From the NCBI RefSeq assembly GCF_000019085.1, contig NC_010321.1, positions 1,375,001 through 1,439,000 on the forward strand: DNA of 64,000 bases, read 5' to 3'. The translations under genes were made by a program, and so were the position numbers. Shown piece by piece: positions 39,528-49,689 of the stretch (within the stretch, counting starts at the first letter, position 1; the number at the start of each line of letters is the position of its first letter). Source of the DNA: Thermoanaerobacter pseudethanolicus ATCC 33223 (GTDB lineage Bacteria; Bacillota; Thermoanaerobacteria; Thermoanaerobacterales; Thermoanaerobacteraceae). The notes beneath the pieces are model-generated. The model was given only the letters and a program-made list of their open reading frames with translations, did no database searches and was not told the origin of the DNA.

Positions 39528-39850
39528 GACTTGACCTCTTCAATAGCTTTTTTTCTACATTTTTGTCAGTAGAATTTAAAACAGTATATTGTCCAGGATG
39601 CATAGAAACTCTCATTCTATTTTTTTATTTTTCCTCCAATTTTTAAAAGCCTATCTTTAAAAATTTTCCACCACGTAAATTTATTTATTTCATTTGAACC
39701 AAAAGGTATCAAATCTGATGTGATTCTAAAAAGCTTTATATTATTTTCAACATTGAATAATATTTTCGAGAGAATTTAAGTTGTACACAATTAATTCTAA
39801 TAATTTTTCTTCAGTTGCATTTTCTTTTTTTATAGCTTTTAAACTAGGTG
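39528..39850 (-). pseudogene. uvsE: UV damage endonuclease (UvsE) remnant
   Basis: Pieces in several frames line up in UvsE order: ATEEKLLELIVYNLNSLENII, then IKLFRITSDLIPFGSNEINKFTWW, a short stretch with a shift, then MRVSMHPGQYTVLNSTDKNVEKK. These match the N-terminal third of UvsE, which is normally about 300 residues. Frameshifts and the missing C-terminal two-thirds make it nonfunctional. Confidence 0.75.
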
Positions 39851-39906
39851 TTCAAAACTCTTACTGTTAAACAAGCATATCTTATTGCTATATTATTTTC
39901 CATCTT

Positions 39907-40815
39907 TTATTTATTTGAGATGGTATATCTATTTTTGCCTTTTGCTTTGCTTACATACATTAGTCTATCTGCTTTTTTTAGTAATTTTTCTGGGGTATCC
40001 TCTTTTTTAATCATAACCCCTCCTATAGAAGCAGAAACTTTTATTATTTGTCCTTTTTCTTCAAAAAAAGAGTTTTCTATAAGGGTAATCATTTTTTGGG
40101 CTAGTTCCTCTATTGAATTTATGTCTTCTATTTCAAATATGACAATAAATTCATCTCCTCCAAATCGTGCTACTATGTCATTTGCTCTTAAATTGCTCTT
40201 CAAAGTCTCTCCTATCATTTTTAAGACTTTATCTCCTATATGATGACCATATAAGTCATTTATGTCTTTAAAATTATCTAAGTCGATAAATAAAACAGCA
40301 AATTTTCTATTATACCTTTTTGTCTCTTTTATTTTTTCTTTTATAAAAAAGTCTAATCCTCTTCTATTTAAAACTCCTGTAAGTTCGTCTATAAATGCTA
40401 AATTTCTTAGTTTTTCTAGTTCTGTTTTTATGATTTTTACATCTGTTACCTCATTGAAAATTTCTATTGCTCCCATTACTTTCCCTGTTTCATCTGCAAT
40501 AGGTAATACTTTCACATAAACAGGGATTCTATGACCAGATTTGTTATGTAAAAATACTTGTTTTTCTACAAAAGTATTGTTTTTAATAGCATAAACTAAA
40601 GGACATTCTCCCTTGCAAAGTTCTGTACCCTTTTCATCTATATGTTTTAAGATGTTGTCCCAGCAGTGAGAATTAAGTACTTCCGTTTTTTTAAAACCAG
40701 TAATTTCTTCTGCTCTTTTGTTCCAATAAAGAATTTTTCTCTCTGTATCTACAAGGTATACACCATCTGATAGATTTTCAAAAACCGATTCGCACACCCC
40801 ATCTTTTAAAAACAT
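39907..40815 (-). CDS. PAS-GGDEF diguanylate cyclase
   Basis: A 302-residue soluble protein with an N-terminal PAS domain (VFENLSDGVYLVDTERKILYWNKRAEEITGF), including a CWDNILK...CKGECPL segment with three cysteines. A GGDEF domain follows with the intact active-site motif FGGDEFIVIFE and LIDLDNFKDINDLYGH. It should make cyclic di-GMP in response to a PAS-sensed signal. The nearby HD-GYP protein could degrade the product. No membrane segment is seen. Confidence 0.93.
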   Translation of the reverse strand: MFLKDGVCESVFENLSDGVYLVDTERKILYWNKRAEEITGFKKTEVLNSHCWDNILKHIDEKGTELCKGECPLVYAIKNNTFVEKQVFLHNKSGHRIPVYVKVLPIADETGKVMGAIEIFNEVTDVKIIKTELEKLRNLAFIDELTGVLNRRGLDFFIKEKIKETKRYNRKFAVLFIDLDNFKDINDLYGHHIGDKVLKMIGETLKSNLRANDIVARFGGDEFIVIFEIEDINSIEELAQKMITLIENSFFEEKGQIIKVSASIGGVMIKKEDTPEKLLKKADRLMYVSKAKGKNRYTISNK

Positions 40816-40946
40816 TAAAATCTTCCTTTCATTAAAAATTTTATATAATTATGATGTTATAATTATATTGCTATTTCGATTTTTGCAATAAAAGAATAAA
40901 AATTAATTTTAAATTTCAAATTAAAATTATAAAAAGCATGAAATAC

Positions 40947-40974
40947 AGCCTTTCAAAAAGTTAAAAGAAAGGCT
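40947..40974 (-). terminator. Hairpin after chemoreceptor gene
   Basis: AGCCTTTC / GAAAGGCT, 8-bp stem, 12-base loop, 16 bp after the stop. Confidence 0.5.
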
Positions 40975-40990
40975 ACATATTTTAATCATT

Positions 40991-42373
40991 TTATTCGACT
41001 CTTGAAACATCAATCTGAAGTTCATCTAAGTATTTTATCAATATTTTTGAGGTTTCTTCTATTTCTTCTAATATTGTTTCTGCTTTACTGATATTACCTG
41101 TATGATAAGCATCTATAGCTTCTTTAACTAAAGAATGTATTTTAATGTGGGGCTCTTCAATCTTTTTAAAAGAAGTCATAGCTTTGATACTTTCATTATT
41201 TACAGAGTAGTACCACCCACCTAATGAACATGTGTGATGGTTACTAGCATCACCGCTTAAAGGTTCAAAACCTAAAAGCATGTTATAAACCTTCCATTTC
41301 CATAGTAAATGGTCAACTTTATATAATTCTATATGGTCAGAGATTTTCATAAAGTGGGCTTTTTCTCTTATTTGTGTCCTTGTTTTTTCTAATCTTTTGC
41401 TTAAATCATATATTGCTTTTCCTACATCTATACTCAAAGTTTTAATTTTATCCGCAAACCCGGCATTTTCTTCATTTGTTGCAGACATTTCCTGTATGAA
41501 CGCAGATTGTTCCTCTACATTAGCTGTTATTTCTTCAATATGCTCTTGAACATGGTTGGTCTTTTCAATTATATTACTCATAGCTTCTATTGCTTTTGTA
41601 GACAAATCCTTCCCTTTGCTTAATTTGTTTGCTGCAGTTGATATGTAAGATACAGCTTTTGTCATTTCATTTTGAAGTAGTTCTATGTTATTACCAATTC
41701 TATCCGCCGATATCTTAGTATGTTCTGCTAATTTTTTAACTTCCTCAGCAACAACAGCAAACCCTCTTCCGGCTTCTCCTGCACGAGCTGCTTCAATTGC
41801 GGCATTCAGCGACAGAAGATTTGTTTGGTCAGCTACTCCCCTTATTATCTCTACTACTTCATTTATCTTTTTCATACCTTCAGTTAAAGAATTAATTAGA
41901 TTATTTATGTAATTAAATTGTTCTAACATTTCATCAACAAATACAGTTAACTCTTCTACCGAAGAAGTCCCTTTTCTGGCTTGTTCAAGCGCATCATGCA
42001 TTTCTTCAGTAATATCTGTAGCTTTTGTAGCAATTTCCTGGGAAGCAGATGCCAATTCTTCTGTTGTTGTAGCTACATCATTTAATCTTGCAGATTGCTG
42101 TGATACCATTTCTAAAAGTTCTCTCAAAAATTCCATTTTAGCAGTAACTGCAACAGCATCATTTATATCTAGAATAGTTTCTTTGGTAATTCTTTTGAAA
42201 GATTCAGCACAATTTACCATTTCGTTGTTTATTTTATCTAAGTTTCCTATACCTTCTACTTTACTCAAGTTATATGTCCCTTTAGTTATTTCTTTTAAGT
42301 TATTTTCCAACATAGTAATTACACTATCAAATTTATCATTACCTAAAGATTTATTTTCTTTTTTTAAAAACAT
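40991..42373 (-). CDS. Soluble methyl-accepting chemotaxis protein with CZB domain
   Basis: A 460-residue receptor without membrane helices. The signalling core contains [44 protein letters not shown], the conserved MCP hairpin. The C-terminal 110 residues form a CZB zinc-binding domain ([30 protein letters not shown]), whose His and Cys ligands can bind zinc. It likely senses a cytoplasmic signal. The ATG at 42373 has GGAGGAG upstream; the longer frame overlaps the cheW pseudogene. No CheA is nearby. Confidence 0.9.
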   Translation of the reverse strand: MFLKKENKSLGNDKFDSVITMLENNLKEITKGTYNLSKVEGIGNLDKINNEMVNCAESFKRITKETILDINDAVAVTAKMEFLRELLEMVSQQSARLNDVATTTEELASASQEIATKATDITEEMHDALEQARKGTSSVEELTVFVDEMLEQFNYINNLINSLTEGMKKINEVVEIIRGVADQTNLLSLNAAIEAARAGEAGRGFAVVAEEVKKLAEHTKISADRIGNNIELLQNEMTKAVSYISTAANKLSKGKDLSTKAIEAMSNIIEKTNHVQEHIEEITANVEEQSAFIQEMSATNEENAGFADKIKTLSIDVGKAIYDLSKRLEKTRTQIREKAHFMKISDHIELYKVDHLLWKWKVYNMLLGFEPLSGDASNHHTCSLGGWYYSVNNESIKAMTSFKKIEEPHIKIHSLVKEAIDAYHTGNISKAETILEEIEETSKILIKYLDELQIDVSRVE

Positions 42374-42407
42374 GTTTTTCTCCTCCTTTTTTTCGTTTGT
42401 TTGGCTT

Positions 42408-42677
42408 TCAACCCGCAACTTTTTCTACAGTTCTTTCTTTTTCTTCTGTTATTACAGATATGGGATCAATAAGTATTATAACTTTATCTTCTTTTTGGCT
42501 AAACCGGAAATATATTTGAGATTTTCTCATCTTAGATTAATTACACCTTCTATATACGAAGGCATGCCAGGAATTTTTATAGGTGTTTCATATTTTGTTA
42601 TTTCCTCAATCCTTATAAATTTCAATACCCTACTCTTCGCTATTTAAAAGAAAAATAACATACTGTTTTTCTATCAT
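42408..42677 (-). pseudogene. cheW: cheW remnant
   Basis: ATG at 42677 behind AAAGGAG begins MIEKQYVIFLLNSEE then hits TAG. After a one-base shift it continues IEEITKYETPIKIPGMPSYIEGVINLR, stops again, and after a deletion resumes EDKVIILIDPISVITEEKE to TGA. These are CheW segments in the right order. At least two frame changes, two stops and a missing middle make it nonfunctional. Confidence 0.8.
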
Positions 42678-42805
42678 TTTATTTCTCCTTTCTACGTTTT
42701 AGTTTTTGTATTATTGGATATTACTTTATAAATTGCAGATACGTCACCACCTTTTCTTTAATTAAAATTAAGTATAAATAACTAGATATATAAAAACAAT
42801 TGTAC

Positions 42806-43402
42806 CTAAGAGATTCCTTTTTTTACACCACTTTCTCTTTTCTTAATAGCTCTTTCCAATGATAACACAACGAAAATATTATATTTTCGTGGAAGGTTTT
42901 TTAACTCTAATATAGCTTCCTGTTCATTTTTAATTTTCCCTTTGTTATAAGGCCTTTCCGTTGTCATGGCATCAAATGAATCACAAACTCCAATTATTTG
43001 TGCAACCAACGGAAAATCATTTAAGCCAAATGGATAGCCAGAACCATCAAGTCTTTCATGATGATAAAGCATTCCCGGGATAAGATCTTTTAAAGAAGGA
43101 AAAAACTTTAATATCTCATTGCCATATAGCGGGTGAATTTTTATAATATCATATTCAAGCTCTGTAAGTTTCCCAGGTTTATTGAGGATATCTTTGGGAA
43201 CTATAAATTTGCCAATATCATGTAAAAGAGCACTTTTACAATTTAGAATTTTCTCTTCTTGTGATAATTCCAATTCTTCAGAAACCAACTTTGTAAGTCT
43301 AGCTACTCTTACACTATGTAAGAAGCTTGTATAATGATGATACTTAAGTTTTTTCAATAAATATCTTATTAAATAACAATCATTTAGATTATTTGGTCTC
43401 AT
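42806..43402 (-). CDS. HD-GYP cyclic-di-GMP phosphodiesterase-like protein
   Basis: A 198-residue stand-alone HD-GYP domain: HSVRVARLTKLVSEELELS, ALLHDIGKFIVPKDILNKPGKL, HPLYGNEILKF, MLYHHERLDGSGYPFGL, then VCDSFDAMTTERPYNKGK. All metal and GYP signature residues are present. The last 30 residues are unlike the usual family end, suggesting a late mutation or divergence. It probably degrades cyclic di-GMP or a related dinucleotide. A run of 77 A lies about 100 bp upstream of its start. Confidence 0.88.
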   Translation of the reverse strand: MRPNNLNDCYLIRYLLKKLKYHHYTSFLHSVRVARLTKLVSEELELSQEEKILNCKSALLHDIGKFIVPKDILNKPGKLTELEYDIIKIHPLYGNEILKFFPSLKDLIPGMLYHHERLDGSGYPFGLNDFPLVAQIIGVCDSFDAMTTERPYNKGKIKNEQEAILELKNLPRKYNIFVVLSLERAIKKRESGVKKGIS

Positions 43403-43497
43403 CTTACATCATCCTTATATGATAGTTTTTCATAAATTTCCATCTTGCTATAATTATTATTAAATTATTATAATTCGACAAAAAATTCAAAATACTT

Positions 43498-43586
<89 letters not shown>

Positions 43587-43636
43587 TCTCCATGCATCTT
43601 AAAAAGCTTTAAAACTATCTGGATTTATGTCAATAT

Positions 43637-44241
43637 AGTAGACACAAAAACTCGGAATTTTTATGCTGACTTTTTAATTAAATCCTCAAATTGTTGCAAA
43701 GTCTATAGCCTATACTACTATGTAGTCTCTTTCTATTATACCAGGATTCAATATACTCGAATATAGCAAGTCGGGAAGTATCAAAATCATAGTAAGTAGC
43801 TAAATTTACTTCTTCCTTTTTAAAAGAAGCATGAAAAGATTCTATACACGCATTATCATAAGAGCATCATAATATTTTTTATTTTCCTCGATAAACTCAA
43901 ATATAGAGTTTACTCCTTTGCAAATATGGCCATGGCTTTTTTAATATTTTATTCTCCTCTTCAAGCCTTGCCATCTTTTTTAACATAGCATGACATTCTG
44001 CTACTGTAATTGTTGTGCCCTTGTTGTCTATATTTATTGGTTTTGCTTTTTTCAACCAACCTGATATTGTGGATTTTGAGATGCCATATTCGCTTGAAAG
44101 CTCTGATAGACTTTTACCATGGTTATACAACTCTACTATAGTATTCTTGAATTCATCATTATACTTTGTCCTCTTGGTATTTTGTAGACACTACTCTCTT
44201 TATATTTTTATTTTATCCTGTTCGTGTTAAAGTGTCTACAA
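43637..44241 (-). mobile_element. IS3-family remnant with internal deletion
   Basis: GTAGACAC and GTGTCTAC lie at the two ends. The orfA part (43897-44130 and a little upstream) contains SELSSEYGISKSTISGWLKKAKP and KKMARLEEENKILKK, then shifts frame. Downstream, an orfB tail reads YDNACIESFHASFKKEEVN and ESWYNRKRLHSSIGYR, the C-terminal DDE region, also shifted. Most of orfB, including the first catalytic residues, is gone. At about 600 bp it is half normal size and inactive. Confidence 0.8.
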
Positions 44242-44590
44242 TAATATACTAACACCAAATACTTGAAACCACCGATTACATAAACACAATCCCTTGAATA
44301 TGTTTGTCCTTTAACTGATACATAACCGATATTGGGATCCATTAATAAATATACTTTATCATAAGTGTCAGCATAGTATTCATATCCTCGAACTACCATA
44401 GTATGCCCCGTACTACTGCTAGTTGGATACATCCCCTCTTTAAATTCCATAATCTCCCATAGAGGAATTTTTCTCCCAACATAGAATTACGTGCCATTTT
44501 TAATTTTACAAGCATTGTGCATAACAGTAAATTTAAGTAATGAAGGAGAACAGTCCCAATAGTTCATATATAAATTTATCTAACTTTATT
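44208..44590 (-). pseudogene. C39/papain-like peptidase remnant
   Basis: An upstream piece reads INLYMNYWDCSPSLLKF, then a stop, and the intact frame from 44450 reads GHTMVVRGYEYYADTYDKVYLLMDPN, matching the His and Asp part of C39-like cysteine peptidases. The frame runs on into the IS3 remnant. Such peptidases cleave leader peptides or act in secretion, which fits the adjacent transporter and radical SAM genes. Not functional as written. Confidence 0.55.
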
Positions 44591-44640
44591 TTCATTTTTA
44601 AATGCCTTCACATATAAAACTATAGACCTTCTAAAATCCT

Positions 44641-44802
44641 CTATTTATTACTTATTGCATAAATGAGGTAGTGGTCCACAGAAGTTATATAAATTGTCTC
44701 ATCTGAGACAATAGCATGTAATGAAATAATATCATCAACTGTTTCAAATCTCCATTTGAGTGTACCATTAAAAGCCAAAGTAGAACTTTTAATCCTTTTC
44801 AT
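44641..44802 (-). pseudogene. PQQ-like beta-propeller fragment
   Basis: 53 codons containing GTLKWRFETVDDIISLHAIV and ETIYITSVDHYLIYAI, a single blade of a PQQ_2-type propeller whose usual form is GTLKWKFET...TIYVGSxDxxLYAI. Full proteins have six to eight blades. Fragment of a larger, possibly secreted protein. Confidence 0.6.
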
Positions 44803-44911
44803 TTTCTTTCTTTCCTTTCTCCTCTTAATTTTCCATCCCCTCAAAGCATGCAATACTTCAAAGTGTCTTGAATTTTTTTGCCCCAGTTTTTACAAAATAA
44901 AAAACTATCTC

Positions 44912-45640
44912 TTACCGAGTATCATTTTGTATAGATGTCTTATAATCATAATTCTTCATCGCACCAAGATGTTCTTTATCAAGAACAGGTGAAACCGCAA
45001 TATATCTATTGTTATTATTAATAAGGCTACTAATCAAATCATAAAACACTTCACACATTATTAATTCTTTATCGCTTCCGAAATAAAGGTTGTGAAACCT
45101 ACATAATTCCAAAAAACATTCCTCTTCTATAGCGAACAATTCTTCTAAGAGAGAATGTATTTTAAATTCATTCGCCTCAATCAACTTATCAATAGTTAAA
45201 GGATAAATGTAGTACATTTCATCAAATAAAAAGCATACAAAATCTCCCAAATGAATTCGAAAACTGCTCATATTTTCTTTCAGATTATAACAATTTAAAA
45301 ATCCTCTTTTATTATTTTGAATTAGTTCTTTTATCTCATCGGGAATGACAACATTTTCATCAAAGTATGACATTGTATTAATGCCTTCATACTCAAGTTT
45401 ATCATATTGCAATTCTGCAATATCCGTTTCTGGTAGGAAAGTGAGCCTATGCAGTTGTATTGTGACGGTTCTTTTATCTGAAACTTTTCGTTCTAATTGT
45501 TTTATCCTAAATATTGTTTGCAAAGTAGCTTCTAAATCTTCTTCTTCTTCAAATGGGTAGCCGTAAATAAATGAGAGTATGCAATTTGTCCCTTCAGAAA
45601 TAATAAATTGCACGATAGGCTCAAGGATATCTAATTTTAA
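44912..45640 (-). pseudogene. C-terminal half of a B12-type radical SAM protein
   Basis: The frame (from about LDILEPIVQF) contains CILSFIYGYPFEEEEDLEATLQTIF, the segment found late in the radical SAM barrel of B12-binding proteins, and LHRLTFLPETDIAELQ. The Cx3Cx2C motif and B12 domain are missing. It begins within a few bases of the stop of the radical SAM gene at 45637, in a different frame, so a deletion probably removed the 3' end of one gene and the 5' half of the other. The specific family is uncertain. Confidence 0.5.
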
Positions 45641-46431
45641 ATCCTATCTAACCAATCAAGAAATGATTCTTTATTATTAATAACTTCTAATGAAATTGTT
45701 ATAGACAGGGTAGCTCTAACCCCATTCTTTTTCAGTAATTCGAGGTTTTTTATTACTATATCATAAACGCTTCCCTTATTCGTTGAAAATACTCTGCTCA
45801 TATCATTAATATATTTAGGTCCATCAAGTGAAATACCTATATTTACTCCATGTTCCTTGCAGAACCTTACCATTTGTTCTGTAAGCAGTGTTCCATTAGT
45901 CACAATAGAATAACTAAATTTTATCTTACTTTTTTCAGTTTTCTGAATAAAATAAGCCAAACTATTCCACACTAATAATGGCTCTCCACCATAAAAAATA
46001 ATGTCTACATTTTCTACGGCTTCTTTAATTGCATATCTCATATATCCCTCTATAAATTTATCAATAACATCCATTTTTAAATACTCCACTTCAGAAAATT
46101 GCTCTTTATCTGCAATATTTTTAACAGCACAGTATGTACATCTAAGATTGCAAGCGTTTGTAAGAATAATATATATTGTATTGACCTTTCCCATTCTCAT
46201 TTTTAAAGTATTACGTTTCAATTCTAAAGCATGATTGTCAGTCTCGTCATCATATATATAAATCCCTGCCTCCAAAAGAATTACCAATTCATCCCTATTA
46301 ACAACTAATAGATGTTCAATCCTTTCAAGCTCATCATTATCTACAAAGATAACATCCATTATCAAAGAATTATATATAGCATAAACTCCATCATCCACTT
46401 GTAGTTTTTTATAATATTTTGATAATTTCAT
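45637..46431 (-). CDS. Radical SAM peptide-maturase-like protein, C-terminally truncated
   Basis: 264 residues. The N-terminal 80 residues resemble the leader-binding region of SPASM-type maturases. The radical SAM motif ACNLRCTYC has C94, C98 and C101, followed by FYGGEPLLVW and ISLDGPKYIND. It ends after SITISLEVINNKESFLDW, where a full SPASM protein would continue 150-200 residues with extra cysteines. The ATG overlaps the ABC exporter stop (ATGA). A role in modifying a secreted peptide is likely by context. No precursor gene is found and it is probably inactive. Confidence 0.7.
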   Translation of the reverse strand: MKLSKYYKKLQVDDGVYAIYNSLIMDVIFVDNDELERIEHLLVVNRDELVILLEAGIYIYDDETDNHALELKRNTLKMRMGKVNTIYIILTNACNLRCTYCAVKNIADKEQFSEVEYLKMDVIDKFIEGYMRYAIKEAVENVDIIFYGGEPLLVWNSLAYFIQKTEKSKIKFSYSIVTNGTLLTEQMVRFCKEHGVNIGISLDGPKYINDMSRVFSTNKGSVYDIVIKNLELLKKNGVRATLSITISLEVINNKESFLDWLDRI

Positions 46432-48140
46432 AAAACCTCTTCTCCCTCCATAGTCAAAGTATAAAAGAACCCTTTCCTGTTGTACAATTCATCATATGTC
46501 CCTCTCTCAATGATTTCCCCATTGTCCATTACAAGTATTTCATCCACCATCTGCATAGTATGATAGTTTAATCGGTGCATGACAGCTATAACGGTACAAT
46601 TATCTTTATTCATTAAAACCTCTTCAACTTCACCAGCAGTTTCATTATCCAAATTTGAAGTTCCTTCATCAAATAAAATTATCTGAGGATTTCTTAAGAA
46701 AACCCTAGCTATTGAAACTCTTTGTTTTTCCCCTCCAGATAATGAATTCCCCTGTTCTCCTAAAGGTAAAAGCAGATTATAGTCAATTTTCTTTAGAAAC
46801 TCACTCATTCCTGCTTCTGTTAAAGCATTTATAACATCTTCGTTTGAAAAGTCTTTGCTAAATAAGGTGACATTTTCCTTTAATGTCGCATCAAAAATAT
46901 ATGTTTCTTGATCAACCATACTTAAAATATCATAATAATCCTTTTCGTTTATATTTGATAGCTCGTTATTTCCAATCAGACATTCCCCTGTATATCCCAT
47001 ATACATTTTTGCAATAATTTTTAGGAGAGTACTTTTCCCTGATCCGCTTTTTCCAACAATAACATACTTTTTCCCTTTTTCAAATTCACAATTAAGATTT
47101 TTTATCACCGGTGTATCTGAACTGTACGAGAATGACAGCCCTTTAATAGTTATTTTATCCCATTCATCTATTTTGCTCTTGTCATTATTTAGAAATTCTC
47201 CCTCGTCAGGAAAGTTAGTATCAAGAATCTCATGAATTTCATCTCTCAATTCTTTGCATGATTTAATTTCCACTAAATAATTGCTTGACCTCATCAACGG
47301 AAAAGCCACATAGGTCATTAGCTGCGAGGCGGCAACTATATCAGCTACAGAAATGATTCTATTCATTGCTAAAACTCCACCTATACAATAGGTACCTACA
47401 AACATAATCTGTCCCAATAAAAAAGAAAGCTCATTCAGTAAATACTTACTTAAATCTAATTTATATCTCTTTTCCAAATCTTCGCTGCTTTTCATTTGAT
47501 ATTTTCCAATCATTATGCCTAATAACTTAAACCTTTTCACAATATGAAATGCACCCAATTGTTCATTCAATTCTCCAATAAATTTATTGTGCTCCTTCAT
47601 GTATTGATTATTTAACCCATCTATCCATTTACCTGAAAACATAGGAATCGCTAGTTGGATTAAGGACATAGTTAAAATAAAAGCTCCAAGTATCGGACTA
47701 ATTAAAGATATTAATATCCCAGCAGTTATGAATTGAGTTAACCCAACAAGCATATCTAATATAACGTGAAAATATGAATTTTCCAGTATCTCCATTCCTT
47801 TAGTAAAAATGTTAATATAATAGGACCTTGATGAGCTGTAAAATCTGCCTGTCTCTCTGTTCATTATTGATTCGAATCCTCTTTTTCTTATATAAGAAAT
47901 ACACCGTTTTATGAGAACGCGACGTGATTTTGCAGCACAATAATTTATTAATGAAGCTATACAAATATATAATATTGCTATAATCATCAAATCAATCATT
48001 TTTCTGAAACTATGCCCCATCGCTACTTCTATTAAATTTTTTAGAAGAATGGCAAGCCCCACTTCAAATATTGACCGTAAAACTAAAAAAAATATTGTTA
48101 TAGCAAAAATCAACTTGTTTTTAAACATTAAACGCCACAT
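46428..48140 (-). CDS. ABC exporter, fused membrane and ATPase domains
   Basis: 570 residues. The N-terminal 300 hold about six membrane helices of an exporter-type fold. The ATPase domain has Walker A VGKSGSGKST, signature LSGGEKQRVSIARVF, and Walker B IILFDEGTSNLD with Glu-to-Gly at the usual catalytic position, so hydrolysis may be altered. No C39 domain is fused. Located between the ABC-F and radical SAM genes, it probably exported the modified peptide. GGAGG precedes the ATG. Confidence 0.88.
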   Translation of the reverse strand: MWRLMFKNKLIFAITIFFLVLRSIFEVGLAILLKNLIEVAMGHSFRKMIDLMIIAILYICIASLINYCAAKSRRVLIKRCISYIRKRGFESIMNRETGRFYSSSRSYYINIFTKGMEILENSYFHVILDMLVGLTQFITAGILISLISPILGAFILTMSLIQLAIPMFSGKWIDGLNNQYMKEHNKFIGELNEQLGAFHIVKRFKLLGIMIGKYQMKSSEDLEKRYKLDLSKYLLNELSFLLGQIMFVGTYCIGGVLAMNRIISVADIVAASQLMTYVAFPLMRSSNYLVEIKSCKELRDEIHEILDTNFPDEGEFLNNDKSKIDEWDKITIKGLSFSYSSDTPVIKNLNCEFEKGKKYVIVGKSGSGKSTLLKIIAKMYMGYTGECLIGNNELSNINEKDYYDILSMVDQETYIFDATLKENVTLFSKDFSNEDVINALTEAGMSEFLKKIDYNLLLPLGEQGNSLSGGEKQRVSIARVFLRNPQIILFDEGTSNLDNETAGEVEEVLMNKDNCTVIAVMHRLNYHTMQMVDEILVMDNGEIIERGTYDELYNRKGFFYTLTMEGEEVL

Positions 48141-48153
48141 ATGCGCCTCCTAT

Positions 48154-49587
48154 TTATAGTGTATCTTGAAATATCTTGCCATCTTTTATTCTTAGAATAT
48201 TTGTTGATATGTTTTTAATAAATCTAACATCATGGGATACACATATTATCGTGCCAGGATACATCTTGATTAACTCTTCTAAAGCAGTTATAGAAGTTAT
48301 GTCTAAATAATTTGTAACTTCATCAAAAATTAAAACGTTAAAATCAGAAAGGAAAAGCCTTACAAGGCTTAATTTGACTTGTTCACCTCCGCTCAAGGTG
48401 TTTATTTTGTTTTGAAGTTTGTCAGCAGGAAAACCCATTCTATATAAAATACTGCGAGAAAAGCTTTCCCCTTGTATTGAATTCTCTAGAATATATCTAC
48501 CAACAGTTTTGTTATAATCAAGTTCTTTTAAATTTTGTGATTGCATGCCTATTTTTACTTGAGGCGAAATATGAATACCAACCTCCGATTTTCTATCCGC
48601 AATGAGATTTAGTAAAGTTGTTTTCCCACAGCCATTTTTACCTACAATTACTGTTTTACTTCCATTTTCTATATAAAATTTTGCATTTTCAAAAATTATT
48701 TTTCCATCATCATAGCTGAAGTTGAGGCAATCCGAGTAGATAATATACTTATTTCTACTTCTAATAAGGGAATAAAGTTGTAACCATGGTTTTATTTGAA
48801 ATGCCTCATATGGTCTTTCAACAACAGGCAATTGATCAATTCTAGACTGAATACTTTTCGCTTTTTTTGCAAGGGCTTTCTGCTTTGCTGAATAGGACCT
48901 ACCTACACTTGAGAATTCCTGTGCCTTTCTATCGCTATTGCTAATTTTTCTATTCTTACGGCTAAACTTCATCTCCTTTTCTTTTTGTTCTTTTAAAGCC
49001 TGATATAACTTCTCTTTTTTCGCTAAATACTCCTCATATTCAAACTTTTGCCTCTTTACCTCCTCTTCTTTTATACGTGTATATTCATCATATGTGCATT
49101 TATATAACTTGACCTTTTTATTTTCTATTTCAAGTATAGAGGTACACAAAGTATTTAGTAAATCACGATTATGAGATATTAATATAAATGATGATTCTTT
49201 TTTTAACCTCTCTTTCAAAAAATTAATATAATCCAAGTCAAGATTAGATGTTGGTTCATCAAGCAATAATAAATCGTGAGGTTGTTCCAGCGTTCTTTTA
49301 ATTCTTAATTTCTGGATCTCACCAGCACTTGCAGATTCCAATGCAGGACTATTTGCAATAGTCAGTTCTGAATACTGAGGAAGATAAGAAATGAGTGCGT
49401 TAACATCTACTTTTCCGGTATCATACTCCTCAATCCCATATATAATTTTTAGAAGTGTTGATTTGCCAGAACCATTTTGTCCTACTATACCAACTTTATC
49501 ACCAGAAAAAAGTTCAAATTTATCTATTGAAAAAAGTTCGTAATCCCCATAATACTTCTTTAAATTACTAATATTTATATATCTCAT
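48154..49587 (-). CDS. ABC-F family ATPase, ribosomal-protection-like
   Basis: 477 residues with two ATPase domains and no membrane segment, the ABC-F plan. Domain 1 has Walker A GQNGSGKST, a deviant SAGEIQKLR signature and LLLDEPTSNLD. A long charged linker of about 90 residues (KEEEVKRQKFEYEEYLAKKEKL...) precedes domain 2, with GKNGCGKT, LSGGEQVKLSLVRLF and LIFDEVTNYLD. Long linkers mark antibiotic-resistance ABC-F proteins that eject drugs from the ribosome. It may give self-immunity or plain resistance. The ATG at 49587 follows AGGAGTG. Confidence 0.85.
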   Translation of the reverse strand: MRYINISNLKKYYGDYELFSIDKFELFSGDKVGIVGQNGSGKSTLLKIIYGIEEYDTGKVDVNALISYLPQYSELTIANSPALESASAGEIQKLRIKRTLEQPHDLLLLDEPTSNLDLDYINFLKERLKKESSFILISHNRDLLNTLCTSILEIENKKVKLYKCTYDEYTRIKEEEVKRQKFEYEEYLAKKEKLYQALKEQKEKEMKFSRKNRKISNSDRKAQEFSSVGRSYSAKQKALAKKAKSIQSRIDQLPVVERPYEAFQIKPWLQLYSLIRSRNKYIIYSDCLNFSYDDGKIIFENAKFYIENGSKTVIVGKNGCGKTTLLNLIADRKSEVGIHISPQVKIGMQSQNLKELDYNKTVGRYILENSIQGESFSRSILYRMGFPADKLQNKINTLSGGEQVKLSLVRLFLSDFNVLIFDEVTNYLDITSITALEELIKMYPGTIICVSHDVRFIKNISTNILRIKDGKIFQDTL

Positions 49588-49689
49588 CAGGATCACTCCT
49601 GTTTTTCATCATTTTGGATGCCAAATAATAGAATTTACAACATTATTATTGTTTGTATCCCTCTTGACCTACCAAACTTTTCTATTGCC

